NCBI GenBank assembly: GCA_037074705.1
Contig: CM073591.1
Location: forward strand, 62,188,897-62,252,896
DNA: 64,000 nucleotides
Direction: 5' to 3'
Source of the DNA: Zhengitettix transpicula
Lineage: Eukaryota > Arthropoda > Insecta > Orthoptera > Tetrigidae
Shown here: piece by piece, positions 1-11,946 of the stretch
Position numbering within the stretch: the stretch's first letter is position 1
Layout: every line of letters starts with the position of its first letter
Position numbers and translations under genes: made by a program
Notes under the pieces: model-generated
Database searches by the model: none
The model's input: the letters and a program-made list of their open reading frames with translations, nothing else
Told to the model about the DNA's origin: nothing

Positions 1-49
1 TACCTATTTTGAAACGAAATAAAGAAACATATTTATTTTTCCTTTATAG

Positions 50-383
50 TTGATTCAAGAAAGAGAGAAAGAAGCTAAAAGGTTAGAAGAGGAAGCTGCT
101 GCTGCTAAGCAACGATTAAAAACTGTAAAAGGAAAGCTGAAAGTTTATCGTGAAGGTGTTGGAAAATATATTGATATGCATGAACTTTCTGAGAAGTAAG
201 TAGCATCAAATTTAAAATTATGACAGAAGTTTATTTTCTTTAATTGATTTAAATGGAAACATCATCTGTAAATCTTCTGTTGCTCTTATTTTCAGACCAG
301 AAAAGAGTGAGTCACCAGCAGCACCACCTCCTAAGAAAAAGAAAGATATTGGCTACCAGTTTGGTAGTTTTAGTAACTGGTAA
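50..383 (+). CDS. Last two exons of an unrecognised basic coiled-coil protein (5' partial)
   Basis: Two exons are seen: 50-195, after an AG at 48-49 and ending at a GTAAGT donor, and 296-383, after TTTTCAG and ending in TAA at 381-383. The frame is open across both and the splice restores a lysine codon. The 77 visible residues begin with a charged, Glu/Lys/Ala-rich helix (EREKEAKRLEEEAAAAKQ) likely to form a coiled coil. A GKYIDMHEL segment follows, then a Pro-rich linker and a KKKK cluster, and the protein ends GYQFGSFSNW. The lysine run could be a nuclear signal. I do not recognise the family, and the N-terminus lies outside the window. AT-rich 3' UTR follows, with AATAAA near 610. Coding character is clear from both splice junctions and the frame. 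Confidence 0.7.
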
Positions 384-1591
384 ATTTTGCTATGAAATAT
401 TGGTACAACCTGTATATATAATTGTTCATAACTTGTTTCATATATAAATAGAAATTGTTTTATACTCGAAACTGTAAATTTATTATTGCATTTAAATGTT
501 ACTGTTTCAAGTTTCCTATGTTACTTGCGGACTATGATATAATGTGATCATGTAGTCTTCGAATATACATATTAGGCATAAATGCAAACTTTCTCAACAT
601 TCGAGTTTGAATAAATCTTTCTGGGGATTCTATCTTAGTTGATGTTGGCGATAAACATGACATTTAGATAACTACTCATTCAACATTGTACAGCTGAATA
701 AATACTCTGCAAGATGGCAACAGGGGTATGGTATCAGTTGCTCGTACATTGTACTTGTAGTCACTCCTAACTGTGCCAGAATCTCAAGAAATCTCAAAAA
801 ACATAATTTAGATTTTACAGATAAATTCAACAACAAATATTTGTGGTTGTTGTTATCTATGAGCTGCTTAAGACCTGTTTGTGTGAATTGTTTAGCTATT
901 AAGCTTATGAAAATTGTTTTTGCCCAAAAATTGTTATGGTGGAGTCATTAAACACAATGTATAAGTATCTTTAGCTTATAGCCTACTGAACAACACATAC
1001 AAAACTGTAGAATAACTAAAACATTACACCAATATTGTGTGATTGAGTTTTTGGCACTGGCCGCTTAGAAATACATTTAAAAATGCACACTTGTATCAAT
1101 TTTGCTGTCATGTCACCTTATTTTCAGAAACACATACTCTATTATTGTGTTATTGCAGCTTCCAGAAATGTTGTTTTTGTCCATCTGCACTTGTTCCAAA
1201 TTAGTGTCTCCATAGCTCCTTATATAAGCAGCGTGTTGGAGTGATACCTTGAAAGTATTTCAGAACATTATTGGAGGGTGCAATTTGAGAGAGACAGAAC
1301 ACAGATATATGCCTGACTCGTTACATAAAACAATTGTCACCTTCATAACAAAAGTTCTGCAAATTATTTTTAAGTGAACCCTAAAACAATTAAGCATGTA
1401 TATGTATTATATACATATAGTCGTAACAACACATGGCATTGAGATACAATTCTTGTGTGATACACTTTTTATGTCGTCTGTGCCTCGTACTGACAGACCA
1501 TGTGTTTTTGATATTCAATAATCCAATTTAAAAATGTTATCTACTTTAATAAAAGATTTTTAATTATTTTTTTATTTTGTGACCACCTGTT
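384..1591. other. 3' UTR and intergenic AT-rich DNA
   Basis: No open frame or repeat is recognised here. The first 250 bases are probably 3' UTR of the upstream gene. Confidence 0.4.
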
Positions 1592-2175
1592 CGCTGAGGA
1601 TCAGATTTTTTTTTTTTTTAGGCCAACAGGCTACATGAGGGTGATCCAATTGGGCAACTCCCTTTTAATAGCATAGGAAGGGATTTGAAAGGGGGGATGC
1701 GGAAGGGTAGAGAAAGGTAGCCAAGGGTTAAATAGGGCCCCCGGGCTATATTTTAAGTATCCTACCTGGCATTCGCCCAAAAAAATGCAGGGAAAACCCT
1801 AGAAAAACCTGCATCAGGTAGGTCGGGCATTGGGTACTTGTCCCACGCCCTTCCGATGGCAGGAGAGGAGTTTGCTGTGGGGACGCAGCATTCCCTTCTC
1901 CGTCCCTCGACCAGTTTAGGAGGCAGCTGGCCGACTATTCCAATGGGAATAGCGAACAACTCTTACCGTATGCCCAAGGTCTGCGACCCCGGAACATACA
2001 CCTCTCAAAACAGGCCGAGGTGCCTTGGCATGTGGGAACCTTAGTTCAAAAACAGAGAGGAATAGGCATACCCGAAGGCAGCCCCTTTGTATCTCTCCTA
2101 AAAGGTTCTGCCTGCGAGAGAAAATCCCTCGCAGGTTACCTGCGAGAGAATCCTCTCACAGCGCTGAGGATCAGA
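1592..2175 (-). mobile_element. SINE-like family A, copy 1, with 14-bp target duplication
   Basis: The element body is about 1606-2161. An identical 14-base sequence (CGCTGAGGATCAGA) sits at 1592-1605 and 2162-2175. A long T run (1606-1619) at the left end is the poly-A tail read on the minus strand. Target duplication plus tail indicate target-primed insertion of a transcript. The body carries the family's hallmarks: CAACAGGCTACATGAGGGTG next to the tail, a CAGGGAAAACCCTAG segment, and paired CTGCGAGAGAA motifs at the 5' end. No tRNA-type A or B box was recognised, so the source RNA is unknown; it may be a LINE-mobilised chimera. Short ORFs on it are not conserved between copies. Confidence 0.75.
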
Positions 2176-2630
2176 AATGCAGACTGCCTTTATAAGATCC
2201 CAATAATGACAAACGCCTGCCAGCCCCAATTGTTTGGGTTCTAGCCGCCAAAGGAGAACTTAACAATACTCACAAAAATACTTACCAATATGCAAAATAT
2301 ACATATATTTATGGACACACATGTTGATGTTACAAAATATAGGGTAGGAAAGTGAGACAGCAATGCTGACTTACCTAAAATAAGTAATTGGTCCAGTCTG
2401 GCATATATGGATCTTCAAATTTTTTTTCGAGGAAGGAAGATCTGAATTGCATGCCGGCCAGGCATGAATTCGAATATCTGTGTTCTGTCTCTCAATTTGA
2501 TATATATGTATACACACACACACAAAGATAATGTGACATTTTCAAAATAATTACTATAAGGATGGACTGAGCGGTTGACTTACCTTTAATCAAAAGTTGT
2601 CTTCAGGAGAGTAGATAGTCTTGCCAGAAA
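2176..2630. other. Intergenic DNA without recognised content
   Basis: A short CA run lies near 2513-2523. Nothing else is recognised. Confidence 0.3.
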
Positions 2631-2639
2631 AATGTTCAG

Positions 2640-3040
2640 ACCTACTTTCCTGAAGAAAGGGGCTCAGATTGTCCTAGTATTTAGGTACATCTGTTATGTA
2701 AATGGTATATTATAGTCTCATTTAAAGTATGGCATAGAGATTTGGGGTAGCACACCGTATTAAATAAGAAGAGAGACCTCGTAATGCAAACAGGTGCCCA
2801 AGATCTATGTATAACCAGAGTAATAAGAACAAAAAAAGGTAAGACAATTGTAACATTAAATAGAGACTACCATAACAATTCCACAAGAATTAGTAATGAC
2901 TGTTACAGAGTGCCTAATGGAGCAGCAACAGAGAAAGATCCCTATATCAAAGGGTGTATTCTATTTAACAAATTACTGTGGAATATAAAACATTTTGAGG
3001 GGACCCTATTTTAACAAAAACTTAAAAACCTTTCTATTGT
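2640..3040 (+). pseudogene. CR1/jockey-type LINE reverse transcriptase C-terminal remnant
   Basis: Read in shifting frames, 2690-2760 encodes KYGIEIWGSTPY, the pattern found just after the RT domain of CR1/jockey-type LINEs. The open stretch 2784-3014 encodes NRDYHNNSTRISND, then GCILFNKLLWNIKHFE, which fits the LINE C-terminal pattern of TRNK, GIKLFN and LPxxIK. A stop interrupts the RT part and the N-terminal part is absent, so this is a dead 3' fragment. The clade is inferred from these motifs only. Confidence 0.55.
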
Positions 3041-3395
3041 CATTATGAATTATGTGACCATAATATGAGTTACTTTTTCCTGTTGTCCTGTAAAGAATGT
3101 AATTATTTTACTAAGAATTGAAATCACAAGGACAATCTATATACATTTGATTTTGGTATCACTCAGTTAATGTGTCAGTCGGGATCATGCGGTAAATTTT
3201 CTCAGTATAATTGAAATCTTCCAAATACTGCCCATTAAATGTTTATTTTTGTTTAAAATAACAGTCGATTGTGATGTCTTTCGAAATATGCAAATTATAT
3301 TATTCCTTTAAAAAATGTTAACTACTTTAATATAAGATTTCTAAGTATTTAAATTGTATTTTATTTTGTAGCTTATGCCACTCCCTTAAGCCTAG
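3041..3395. other. Intergenic AT-rich DNA
   Basis: No coding or repeat signal is recognised. Confidence 0.3.
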
Positions 3396-3399
3396 TGCA

Positions 3400-4036
3400 C
3401 GCAAGAACTCGATGCGGGTCTGAATCAGCACTGCTGCGATCGTCAAAACCGGATTCTCTGAAACATTCCGGGTGCAGTTTAGTTCAGGGTGACGTGATTT
3501 TCGTTTTATATTTTCAATATGTGGACGGTTGAAGTTACGTTTAAACTAATTGAATATCTTCAAATTAATGGCTGCTTTTGGGATATATACTACAGAAATC
3601 GCGACAAACGAGGACAGGTATTAAAAAAAGTTTATTGGAAAATTTTGACGTTTCAATAGCTGAATTTTGGGGGGAAAATTACACATTTAAAAGTCATTCC
3701 GACGAGAAAAAATTAGACGAAAGCTGCCGAAATTATAAAATACGTGTTTTATTTACCAGTATTCAAAACCACAGGGCGTCATCCTTAAAAAAATTGACAA
3801 ATCCACTACCATCTTCCACTTTTAATGTATCTAGATCATTGCACGGCGCATTAGTAACATCCACCATCTTTTCCGTTTTTGTTTATTACGATTTTTCACT
3901 AGAAGTAAAAAAGAAAGAGAGAGACCTGCTTGGGTTAACTCCCGAGTCATTTCGAATGTGTACGATACTCTTTGTTGAGGGGCAGTCCGTCAACAGACAC
4001 GCGACATTTAATCGGGGCCCAGCAACAATGTTATAG
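3400..4036 (+). pseudogene. Degenerate MADF (Myb/SANT-like) domain coding remnant
   Basis: From ATG at 3519 the frame reads MWTVEVTFKLIEYLQINGCF and continues WDIYYRNRDKRGQV before a stop near 3655. A second frame, open from 3578 to 4036, carries on with DEKKLDESCRNYKIR. The order of an aromatic and leucine-rich first helix, a central W-x-I-Y and a later charged helix resembles MADF domains. In insects these occur in transcription factors and as the accessory DNA-binding protein of PIF/Harbinger elements. The frameshift means it is not functional as it stands. The call rests on pattern only; the last third of the open frame has no recognised similarity. Confidence 0.35.
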
Positions 4037-4039
4037 GCC

Positions 4040-4830
4040 GAGAGGTAAACATAACCTCCGAAGCTGCACGTTAGGGACTCAACGTAGGCCAAGAGAATAT
4101 CCAACGGTGGGCCATCAACTGGAGGGTGAAGATCAACGCGTCGAAGAGCCAGGCGCTGCTGATCACCCGCCGTCGACCGGACAAGCCGGTTCTGCGGCTC
4201 TTTGGAGAAGTTATCCTGTGGACCACGAAAGCTAAGTATCTGGGGATAACCTTAGATACAAGGCTGACGTAGATGCACCACGTTAATGATATTAAAAAAA
4301 AGGTAACAGTACAGTTAGGTTAAATGTCTTATATCCGATTTTTAATTCTAGTTCGAAGCTGTCACCGACAGTGGGGCTCTCCATCTACATATCGCTCATC
4401 CGACCGATCATGGAGTACGCATCACCAGTATGAGCCTGCGCTGCGGGGTCCCACATGGAGAAGATCTTCGCCCTGGAGAGGAAGTGCCTCCGGAGAGCGC
4501 TGCATCTACCGCCACGGATGGGACCTGGCAGGGATGAGCAACCTGTGGGAGCGGATCCTCGAAAACTCCGTAAGGTTTTATGGAAGGGCCCATGAGTGCA
4601 GCAATGAGCTGGTCTCATTGCTAGGCTGCTACGACCCCGAAAGAAAGGTAAACAGGAACCGACCTTTGTCGATCTTCCTTTAAGTATCGCCTAGTTATTT
4701 TAAAATAGTAATTTATTAGGAAACCTACGAGCCCCTTTACAGCTTGTACGTTAATGTGATATATTAATCATACTCGGATTCTCACGAATCTTATTTACAT
4801 ATAAACATATATTCATACAAATATGCAAAT
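4040..4830 (+). pseudogene. Jockey/R1-type LINE C-terminal remnant with 3' tail
   Basis: In broken frames, 4095-4290 encodes WRVKINASKSQALLITRR and later KAKYLGITLDTRLT, the segment after the catalytic core of jockey/R1-type reverse transcriptases. The stretch 4350-4600 continues with SLIRPIMEYASPV and ALERKCLRRA, again typical of the C-terminal domain. Several stops and shifts are present. The last 230 bases, from GCTAGGCTGCTACGACCCG, recur almost unchanged at 26150-26330, so they are the shared 3' end of one LINE family. The GC-rich coding part contrasts with the AT-rich surroundings. Confidence 0.6.
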
Positions 4831-4904
4831 ATTTATTTATTTTTATATATTGTAATAAAAGGTGTAATAAAAGGCGTCTAAATAAAATAAAAGATTTTTA
4901 CGGG

Positions 4905-5870
4905 AAACAATTAATCAAAATTTATTAAGGTTTAATTACAATAATATTATATTTGGAATCTCAGGGTCTTTATCTGGGTTTGATAAACGGGTGAATTTTA
5001 TACAATCTATTTTGTTGCGGACGAAAATAAGATTAATGATTGAATTTAAATTAAATAACTAAACAATTAAAGAAGTAAATAATTAACGAAGTGAATAATT
5101 AAAGAAACGAAATAATTAAAGAACGATCTGACACATCTTTTAAAAAGTGGTTTACAATCAATTTTAGAGTTTACTACTTACGGCCGCCCAGGTCACAATT
5201 TTTGGGTTTTCGTGCACACGATTTGGGGATATCACTGATTCTACTCATTAGAATTTTAACACACGGTAGTTGCTCTGGATCTCTGCTATTCTGGAACCTC
5301 GATCATCTCACCCTCAGCCAGTTTCCGGACGTAGGTCTCTTTGAAGTCTCTCGATGCGAATAATTAGTTCAGTTTGTGAAGCAAAACTTCTGCTTCTAAA
5401 CTGCGATTTTATAAGTCTCTCTGTCAAAACTGTTTACTTGCATTTTCTGTAAACTATTATATCTCGCCGTTGGACTTCCTAGATAGCCCTATTCATAATT
5501 TGGGATCCGCAGACTTTTTCTAATATGAATTTGCTGAATTGATGTCTGCCTGCATCTGTGTCCGCCGTCCAACTTTTCCGTTTCGCTTCTCGCCGTTGAC
5601 TGCAGATTGCTTTTGAACTGTTCTATCTCCGCTGGCCAACTTTTTATACTGCAAATTTTCTGAATGGATATCTGCCCGCAACTGTGTCCGCCGTCCAACT
5701 GAACTTCCTCGTCTCGTAGATTTTGAGCGCGTACCGCTTTCTCAACTCCAACAATACATTATTTCTTTGTGTCGCCGCGTATGTGTTGCGGCGTATGCTT
5801 TGTATCCAATAATAAGTCCTCTACAATCCAACTTTATAATTATAATAATGAATTAATTACTAATTACTAC
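4905..5870 (+). repeat. Repeat B, copy 1 (about 0.95 kb)
   Basis: Shares a landmark (CTCAGGGTCTTTATCTGGGT then TTGATAA) with copies at 22740-23680, 24830-25780 and, inverted, 26385-27300. A GAACGATCTGAC block followed by TTACTTACGG is also held in common. Copy 1 has an internal near-duplication containing CTGTGTCCGCCGTCCAACT at about 5560 and 5685. No ORF, poly-A tail or clear target duplication was found. Length, lack of coding and repeated occurrence would fit solo LTRs, but I could not find paired TG...CA ends. Confidence 0.5.
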
Positions 5871-5899
5871 AATATCTTTACTCTTATTTATTTTTCATC

Positions 5900-6240
5900 A
5901 TCCCCCCCCCCCCTCCGAAAAATTAAAAAGAAGGGAGAGCGTCGGTCGAGAAACGTAGCGGAAGGCGAAGAACTTACAACAGCAGCAGCGGTATAAGTGT
6001 GTATGAATGAGAGTGTGAATCGAACAGTAAGGTAGCCGTAAAGCCATTTACAATTGTTATGTATGAATGTTTTATCCAAATAATGACATTTTAGTAATGA
6101 CAGAATATTAGTATGTTCCAGGCATAATATATCTCGTCATCGCAGAGCAGATTCCACGAGGAAGGAACTCCGACAACTAGAAGAGGAGGCTGGACCTCCG
6201 GTCAGATGTCACCGCTGCGCTGCTGCTGCAGCACGGTAGG
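5900..6240 (+). repeat. Repeat C, copy 1
   Basis: Begins at a C run (5905-5915) and CTCCGAAAAATTA, then GGGAGAGCGTCGGTCG, and ends in a CTGCTGCTG stretch. The same block recurs at 27365-27710. One frame reads HRRADSTRKELRQLEEEAGP and then PVRCHRC, which could be the start of a LINE ORF1-type protein or 5' leader. Its position after a LINE 3' tail in both places suggests part of the same LINE family. Function is not established. Confidence 0.5.
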
Positions 6241-7154
6241 GAAAGGCAAACGTTGGAGGGGAGCGGTGAACGTCTCATTGGGGAGAGTAATGTGGATAGC
6301 AAGTGATTGAAGATAAGAAATGGAAGATGTAGGTTTCAAATTTGTAAGACTAACAAAATTCTGCGTTTGAATTAAGCAGGCCACTTCTTTGCCGTTCGAT
6401 AATGTCGGATCAAACATCCCCTAATAGATGTCAGGGTTTTATCTTTGATAAGAAATATTATCTCTCTCTATTTTTTCATGTAACAGAACCACTCAATTGT
6501 TTCTCTTGATTTCAATAACCAGTAAATTGTAATATTTGTAATGTTATGGAACGCAACCATAACCGACACAGTACAGCATTGTTCTAACGATTATTGTATA
6601 TGAATAATACAAGACCGTTTCTCAACTCTACGCCAACGCTCCGGAAATTTGGCACACTCCAGTTCGTTAACAAAATGTTTTGTTTTACAGCTATTTGCAT
6701 AGATGACGCCGATTACGCTACATTTTAAAAACATGAACGAAAATTATAAGCCATTCAGTTATATGAATGCGTCACTGTGTTATGTTATTTGAATGGGTCC
6801 GTAAATTCTCAGATACTATGTCTGGGTCTACATGGGATGATATAATCATTGTATCATCAGCGAGACTGGAAGTCTGACGTAAATATGAGATACAACAGTG
6901 ACCCCACCATCCTTGCTTGGTGAACGCCTGCTCTAATATCAACTTTTGGATGAAATATGTTCCTTGAGCCATTATTTCGGCAATCAAACTCATTGCCATC
7001 TCTTTTTATTTTAAATTCTTTTTGTGAATATATAAAAATCTTAAAGCTATGAATACCTACGATTTACCAAAGATGCTATTTAGGCGAAATATCTTTACTT
7101 TGTTCTTACATTGTTTGATTCGTAGCAGACAGATTTTTTTATCATCTGTGCAGG
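6241..7154. other. Intergenic DNA upstream of NDUFB5
   Basis: No gene is recognised. The last 200-300 bases should hold the NDUFB5 promoter and 5' UTR, but no clear TATA or initiator could be assigned. Confidence 0.35.
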
Positions 7155-9425
7155 ATGGTTGTTTGGAGTTCATTTCGCAAATTGGTTACCAATGCAAATT
7201 CAAAGACGACATTGGATGCAGCAAAACGGTTTGCGATTGGTAAATTTGCCGATGTTATGTTACATTTGGATTTTATAGTTTTCGATATTGTTTTAATTAA
7301 CCCATAACCATAGATTTTTTCAGCTGATGGATATTTAAAGAGAAGTGTATTGAAAATATGGCTTATAAATAGTTTAAATTAGTGGTCTATACATAGTTCA
7401 TGTTGTATGTTTGGATAGAATTCGAATCAAGCATCTAGAAAAATTTAATAATATTTTAATATAATATAAATTGTAAAAAAATGTTTTAAAGTAAACAATA
7501 ATTACACGAGATATGGACATTTAAAACTATTAAATTTCAACAAAGAAAGCAGCGGAGGTTTACATTGATTTTTTTTAATAACAATGATAAGTTACAATTT
7601 AAATACCAAGCTAAAGCATAATGTGACAATCCCACGCACGTATGATTGATTCAATTATGGCTTATTATTTGTATTGTGCATAATTATTTTATTTCTGTCA
7701 CCAATGTTTCAAAAGATGGCCTAATTTAATTTTGTTTGCATTATTTTTTCAGTTCCTAAACAATGCATGAGCAGTGGACATGGGCCAAGACTTTTCCCCC
7801 TAACTGCCTCTAGATTTCAGTGGAAGAAATATAAAGATCTTTTACATTTTTACGCAATGCTTGGATTAATCCCAGTTGGCCTTACTATTTTTCTGACTAG
7901 CATATTTGTTGGTCCAGCCCAGCTAACTGCTCTTCCTGAAGATTATCGACCAAAATATTGGGAATATTACAAGGTATGAAGTATTTTGAAATTGAAATAA
8001 AATCAAACAGTAGTTTCATTTTGTATTTCTCTTTTTTTATATTATTTAATTTTAACCAGAATAGATATGACTGAATAAATTTGTTTTTTAAAACATCCAG
8101 TGTACCTTTTGTTTTAGAAAGGCATTTTTATCATTATACCAAATAACTATGTATTAATAGTTACAGTAATTTATATAAGGATGTTAATTTGGGACAATAT
8201 TTCATTCAGATTAGAAGTTGACAAGTTATTACTTACTACTGAATCTTTTAAATTAATTTCCAAGGACACTTGAACTAGAGTTTTAAGTTGTTAAATTTTA
8301 TCATTATGGATAATTTGTAGTTTGTGTTCTTAGCTTATATTCTTGAGCAAAGATTTTCAGCATATTGATCCAAAAATTACTTAATTACATATTTTTTATT
8401 TGAAGAACCCAATATCAAGATTCATTGCTCGCTACATATGTACTAACCCACAACAAGAATATGAAAAGTATCTGCACTTAGTATATGAAGAAAATGAAAG
8501 GATGATGATGAGGTAAGTATATAAATATTTGTTATTAATATTACCAGTTCTCATTTTCAAAATTAAATTCTAAATTCCTATTATTTTTACTTTTGCCACA
8601 CAGTTATTTACATGACAGTCTCAATAGGAGACTAATGATCAGGAAGTTTAATTAATAGTTTTTTTCTTTTTAGTTCCCCCTTCCCTCACTATAATTTGGA
8701 TATAGTTAATTAAAAATTCTTTTTTCTGCAAATAATATCATTATTTTATCTACTGATAAAATTTTACTGTTTAGCTGTTGCTAGATAAGCAAATGAAATT
8801 AAGGTAGGGATATTCATTCAGAATGAATTATTAGTATTAGAAATAATGAATTTCATTAAAAATAATTTCTAAAAATATTTTTGTTTTGAATCTTTTTGTA
8901 AATGTATCTGAAATATACCAAAACCCTTTCTAACACAACTATGCTGATCTGCATCAGGTTATGTTTTAAATACTATAATAACATACCTCAGATGCATCAA
9001 ACATATGGTTTAAATATTTGATGTTTGTGAACATACCAGAAATGAGGATGTATACAAAGTTTTCATTTCTGCTATTAACTAATCCCATTGGTGCCTGAAT
9101 ATTTATTAAATTGTTAGTACTTGAGGTAGTAATGTAAGACCATAGTCTTGATGGTTATGGATGTCTTCTGATGTTATCATCGGTAATTAATTGATCATTA
9201 TTTAATCACAGTAATTACCCTCTTACTTCCCAATTTTAATGTACAAACTGCTGAGCAGAGGTTTTGTATTTATTTTTCTTCAGGAAATTAGAAAGAAAAA
9301 TTAAAGAGAAAATGGCTGAACGCAATGACTATCAAGCATATTACTACCAACCGGCCACAGCGAAGTATCACCGTATAGCAAAGGAGGCTACCGACTATCT
9401 TGATTCTGTCTCAGGAGACAACTAA
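7155..9425 (+). CDS. NDUFB5: NADH dehydrogenase [ubiquinone] 1 beta subcomplex subunit 5, mitochondrial (SGDH subunit)
   Basis: Four exons splice cleanly: 7155-7239, 7753-7973, 8406-8512 and 9284-9425. All introns are GT-AG, and the total is 555 nt, or 184 residues plus TAA at 9423-9425. This accessory subunit of respiratory complex I sits in the inner mitochondrial membrane arm. Residues 1-28 (MVVWSSFRKLVTNANSKTTL...) are basic and hydroxylated without acids, as in a mitochondrial targeting peptide. A single membrane segment follows at about 52-75 (FYAMLGLIPVGLTIFLTSIF), then the family-typical LPEDYRPKYWEYYK and NPISRFIARY, and a charged C-terminal helix ending in a tyrosine-rich stretch. 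Length matches the family's usual size of about 190. The ATG was chosen because it opens the targeting peptide. No damage is seen, so it should be functional. Confidence 0.93.
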
Positions 9426-10580
9426 ACCAACTAGTTCCATAGAAGTGTAGTTATTGTGAATTCAGGCATTGTTGTTTTTCCCAGACAGCCACTGTGTTAT
9501 AGAACATGTTATGGGAAATATTAAATATTTAATAAGGAAATAGTAAAAATTGTGAAGTTAACATATGTAAATAATTGGAATTTCTCACATATATTTGTAT
9601 ATTACTTTACTTTAATACATAAAAAATCTAAATATATAAATGCTTCTATTTATTCTGTTATGTTTGAACAACCGATATTTCAATGCATTATTCTTTCAGC
9701 TGATGTTCATTCAGGTGCATAAATATATTTTATTATAAAAACTTCAAAACCAGGATATTTTATTATGTTCCTTATTTTTATGTTGATGTATGCTTTAGGA
9801 AAATTAGAATATCAATAAACATGACATCTTGATATATTGGTTAATTTGAACTAATTGTATGCTTTTGTATGTGTGATAATTTTTTTTTGAAATATGCATG
9901 TGATTTGTTTCTCAAGAACAAACGAGTAAAGAAATGAAGAACCAGTATACTACTAAAATATTGAAAGCGAATTTATTCCTATTAATGAATTCGTACACTA
10001 GAATCAATTATTGGAATAAGTACTGTCCACTTGCTTTTAGTTTAACAGATAGTAATTGAAAGAATGAATTAAATAGAAATAAGGTACTGGAAGTGTGGAG
10101 GGCTTTTTGTAGGATCAAGAACCATGGTTTGACAGCCTTTGAAAAAAAAATTGAGATTTTTTTTGTTTGAGCTACTAAAGAAATGGTTTCTTATGTGTAA
10201 AGGTGATTTTCATGATCATATTGAATATACTTCAAATAGTATAAGAATAGAACTAGATTATGTAGATCTAATTTTAGGCAATCTGTTGTAAAGTTAACAT
10301 AGAAAATGTTTTTGTCTCCTGCACAACCTTTCTAATATATACTTTGTTGTGGTAGGTATTGTTATAAATTATGCTTAACCAATCGCTACTTCAGAGATTG
10401 CATATGATATTGTACAGACTAATCTAGCTATGAAGATCGCCGAAAATTGTCAACATCGGCTGAATAATCTGTCGACATCTTGCAGCCAACATTTAAATAG
10501 TGTATTCTTTACACCATACAGTTATGAGAAAATAAAAAACAACTTAAATCTAGCTCTGACACAAGAATTTTATTGTGATA
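9426..10580. other. NDUFB5 3' UTR and AT-rich intergenic DNA
   Basis: AATAAA-like signals occur near 9525 and 9812. No further coding or repeat is recognised. Confidence 0.35.
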
Positions 10581-11946
10581 AAATTTAATGTTACACTGTT
10601 GAATTTTTATGACCACTAGAGGTGTTCGGTGGTGTGGGGTCTAGAGAGCTGGCCGCATTGTGGATGTTAATGTAGATGGGAGCGATCACATTATGAAGAG
10701 ACATAGACATCAACTTCATGGCCATGACTTTTGCATTCGGGAGACGGCTAGATTCTCCCTGGAAGAAACCCCAAATAGAAGTGGAGAATAAAAACAAACT
10801 GTGATGTTACAATTTTTACATTTTCTGTTCACACAGAATGTATGACATCATATTTAGATAGTCTATTTCAAATTATTGGCATTAATCATCCACGAATTAC
10901 AACAAAATCAAAACTGGCAGGAAATAAAATATTTTTAAAAGAATATTTTGTGCGTCCTGGCAAGAAGAGTTGATTTGATTCATTGTCAGTTCAGTGGAGC
11001 AGAGACACTCTGATTTTGGATCTGGAGGATATTGGTTGTAAATATAGATGGACACAACTAATATTCATCTGCTGAGATAACTATTGAATATTCCAGAGGA
11101 GGTTGTATTGTTTCAATTCCATTGGAGCAGCAATACAAGTATTGTAATCAGATTCCTAAGTCGCAGGAGTGGATTTACTGTCTGGACGGAGGTGACTACT
11201 ACATCGTGAGGCGCACTCTATTCAGAGTCCTGTGCCGGAGTAATAATTTGGAGAGAGAGTGACGCCCAACATGAATTTTGTGTCAGAAATTAAAACTGAG
11301 TTTATTTTTAATAAATGGATTTTGAGAATTTGGTGTGTTATTAAATTGTAGATAAAAAGCAATCTCCTTTCGAGTTAGAAACCACGACTAGTTGGCAGAT
11401 GTTAAATCACGTGACGTTTCGAGCGTGATTGATGCCCAGTACTGCTGGTAGGGGACGTTCAGTGGGGCGGCTAAACTTACAAATTATTGCGCGGATAAAC
11501 ACTTCTAAATAATTTTACAATAAGCTATCGAAGTGGCTCAAAAACGTTGAAGCATTCTTTACACCAAATAATACACTTTGCCCCAAGAAGAAAACCGACA
11601 CAATTTCAGTATGAACAACGGGATGAAGTTATATTAGACGAGGGGTCGCCGGACTCGCTACTTACGAATTTAGTGTTTGACGAGTTACCTCCTCCTACGT
11701 CTCAAAATTTAAGTTTTAAAAAAGTTTATTTTTTAAAAATTTAAGTTTATAATTTATGTTACTAACCGTCATCAATTAAATTTATTTTAAAACTTTTTAT
11801 AAACTTTTACCCTACTTAATACTTTAAATTATAGTAATTCCAAAATTAAATAACCAGCGGTATGAGAAAAATAAATTCAATTCCCTTCTCTGCAACGAGT
11901 TTGTCTATGTCAGGTGAGTAGTTGGTCACTGCCATTCCGACGCATA
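10581..11946. other. Intergenic DNA, no supported gene
   Basis: Short open stretches at 10591-10797 (minus) and 11547-11744 (plus) have no recognisable family, splice context or conservation that I can see. The sequence is more mixed in composition than its surroundings and may be old transposon DNA. Confidence 0.3.

Noticed and set aside
253..447. 64-codon plus-strand frame
   Set aside because: It overlaps the true last exon of the first gene in another frame and crosses its splice acceptor.
1762..2244. ORFs on family A elements (also near 14180, 19941, 20412)
   Set aside because: They recur only because the repeat recurs, with shifts between copies and no domain.
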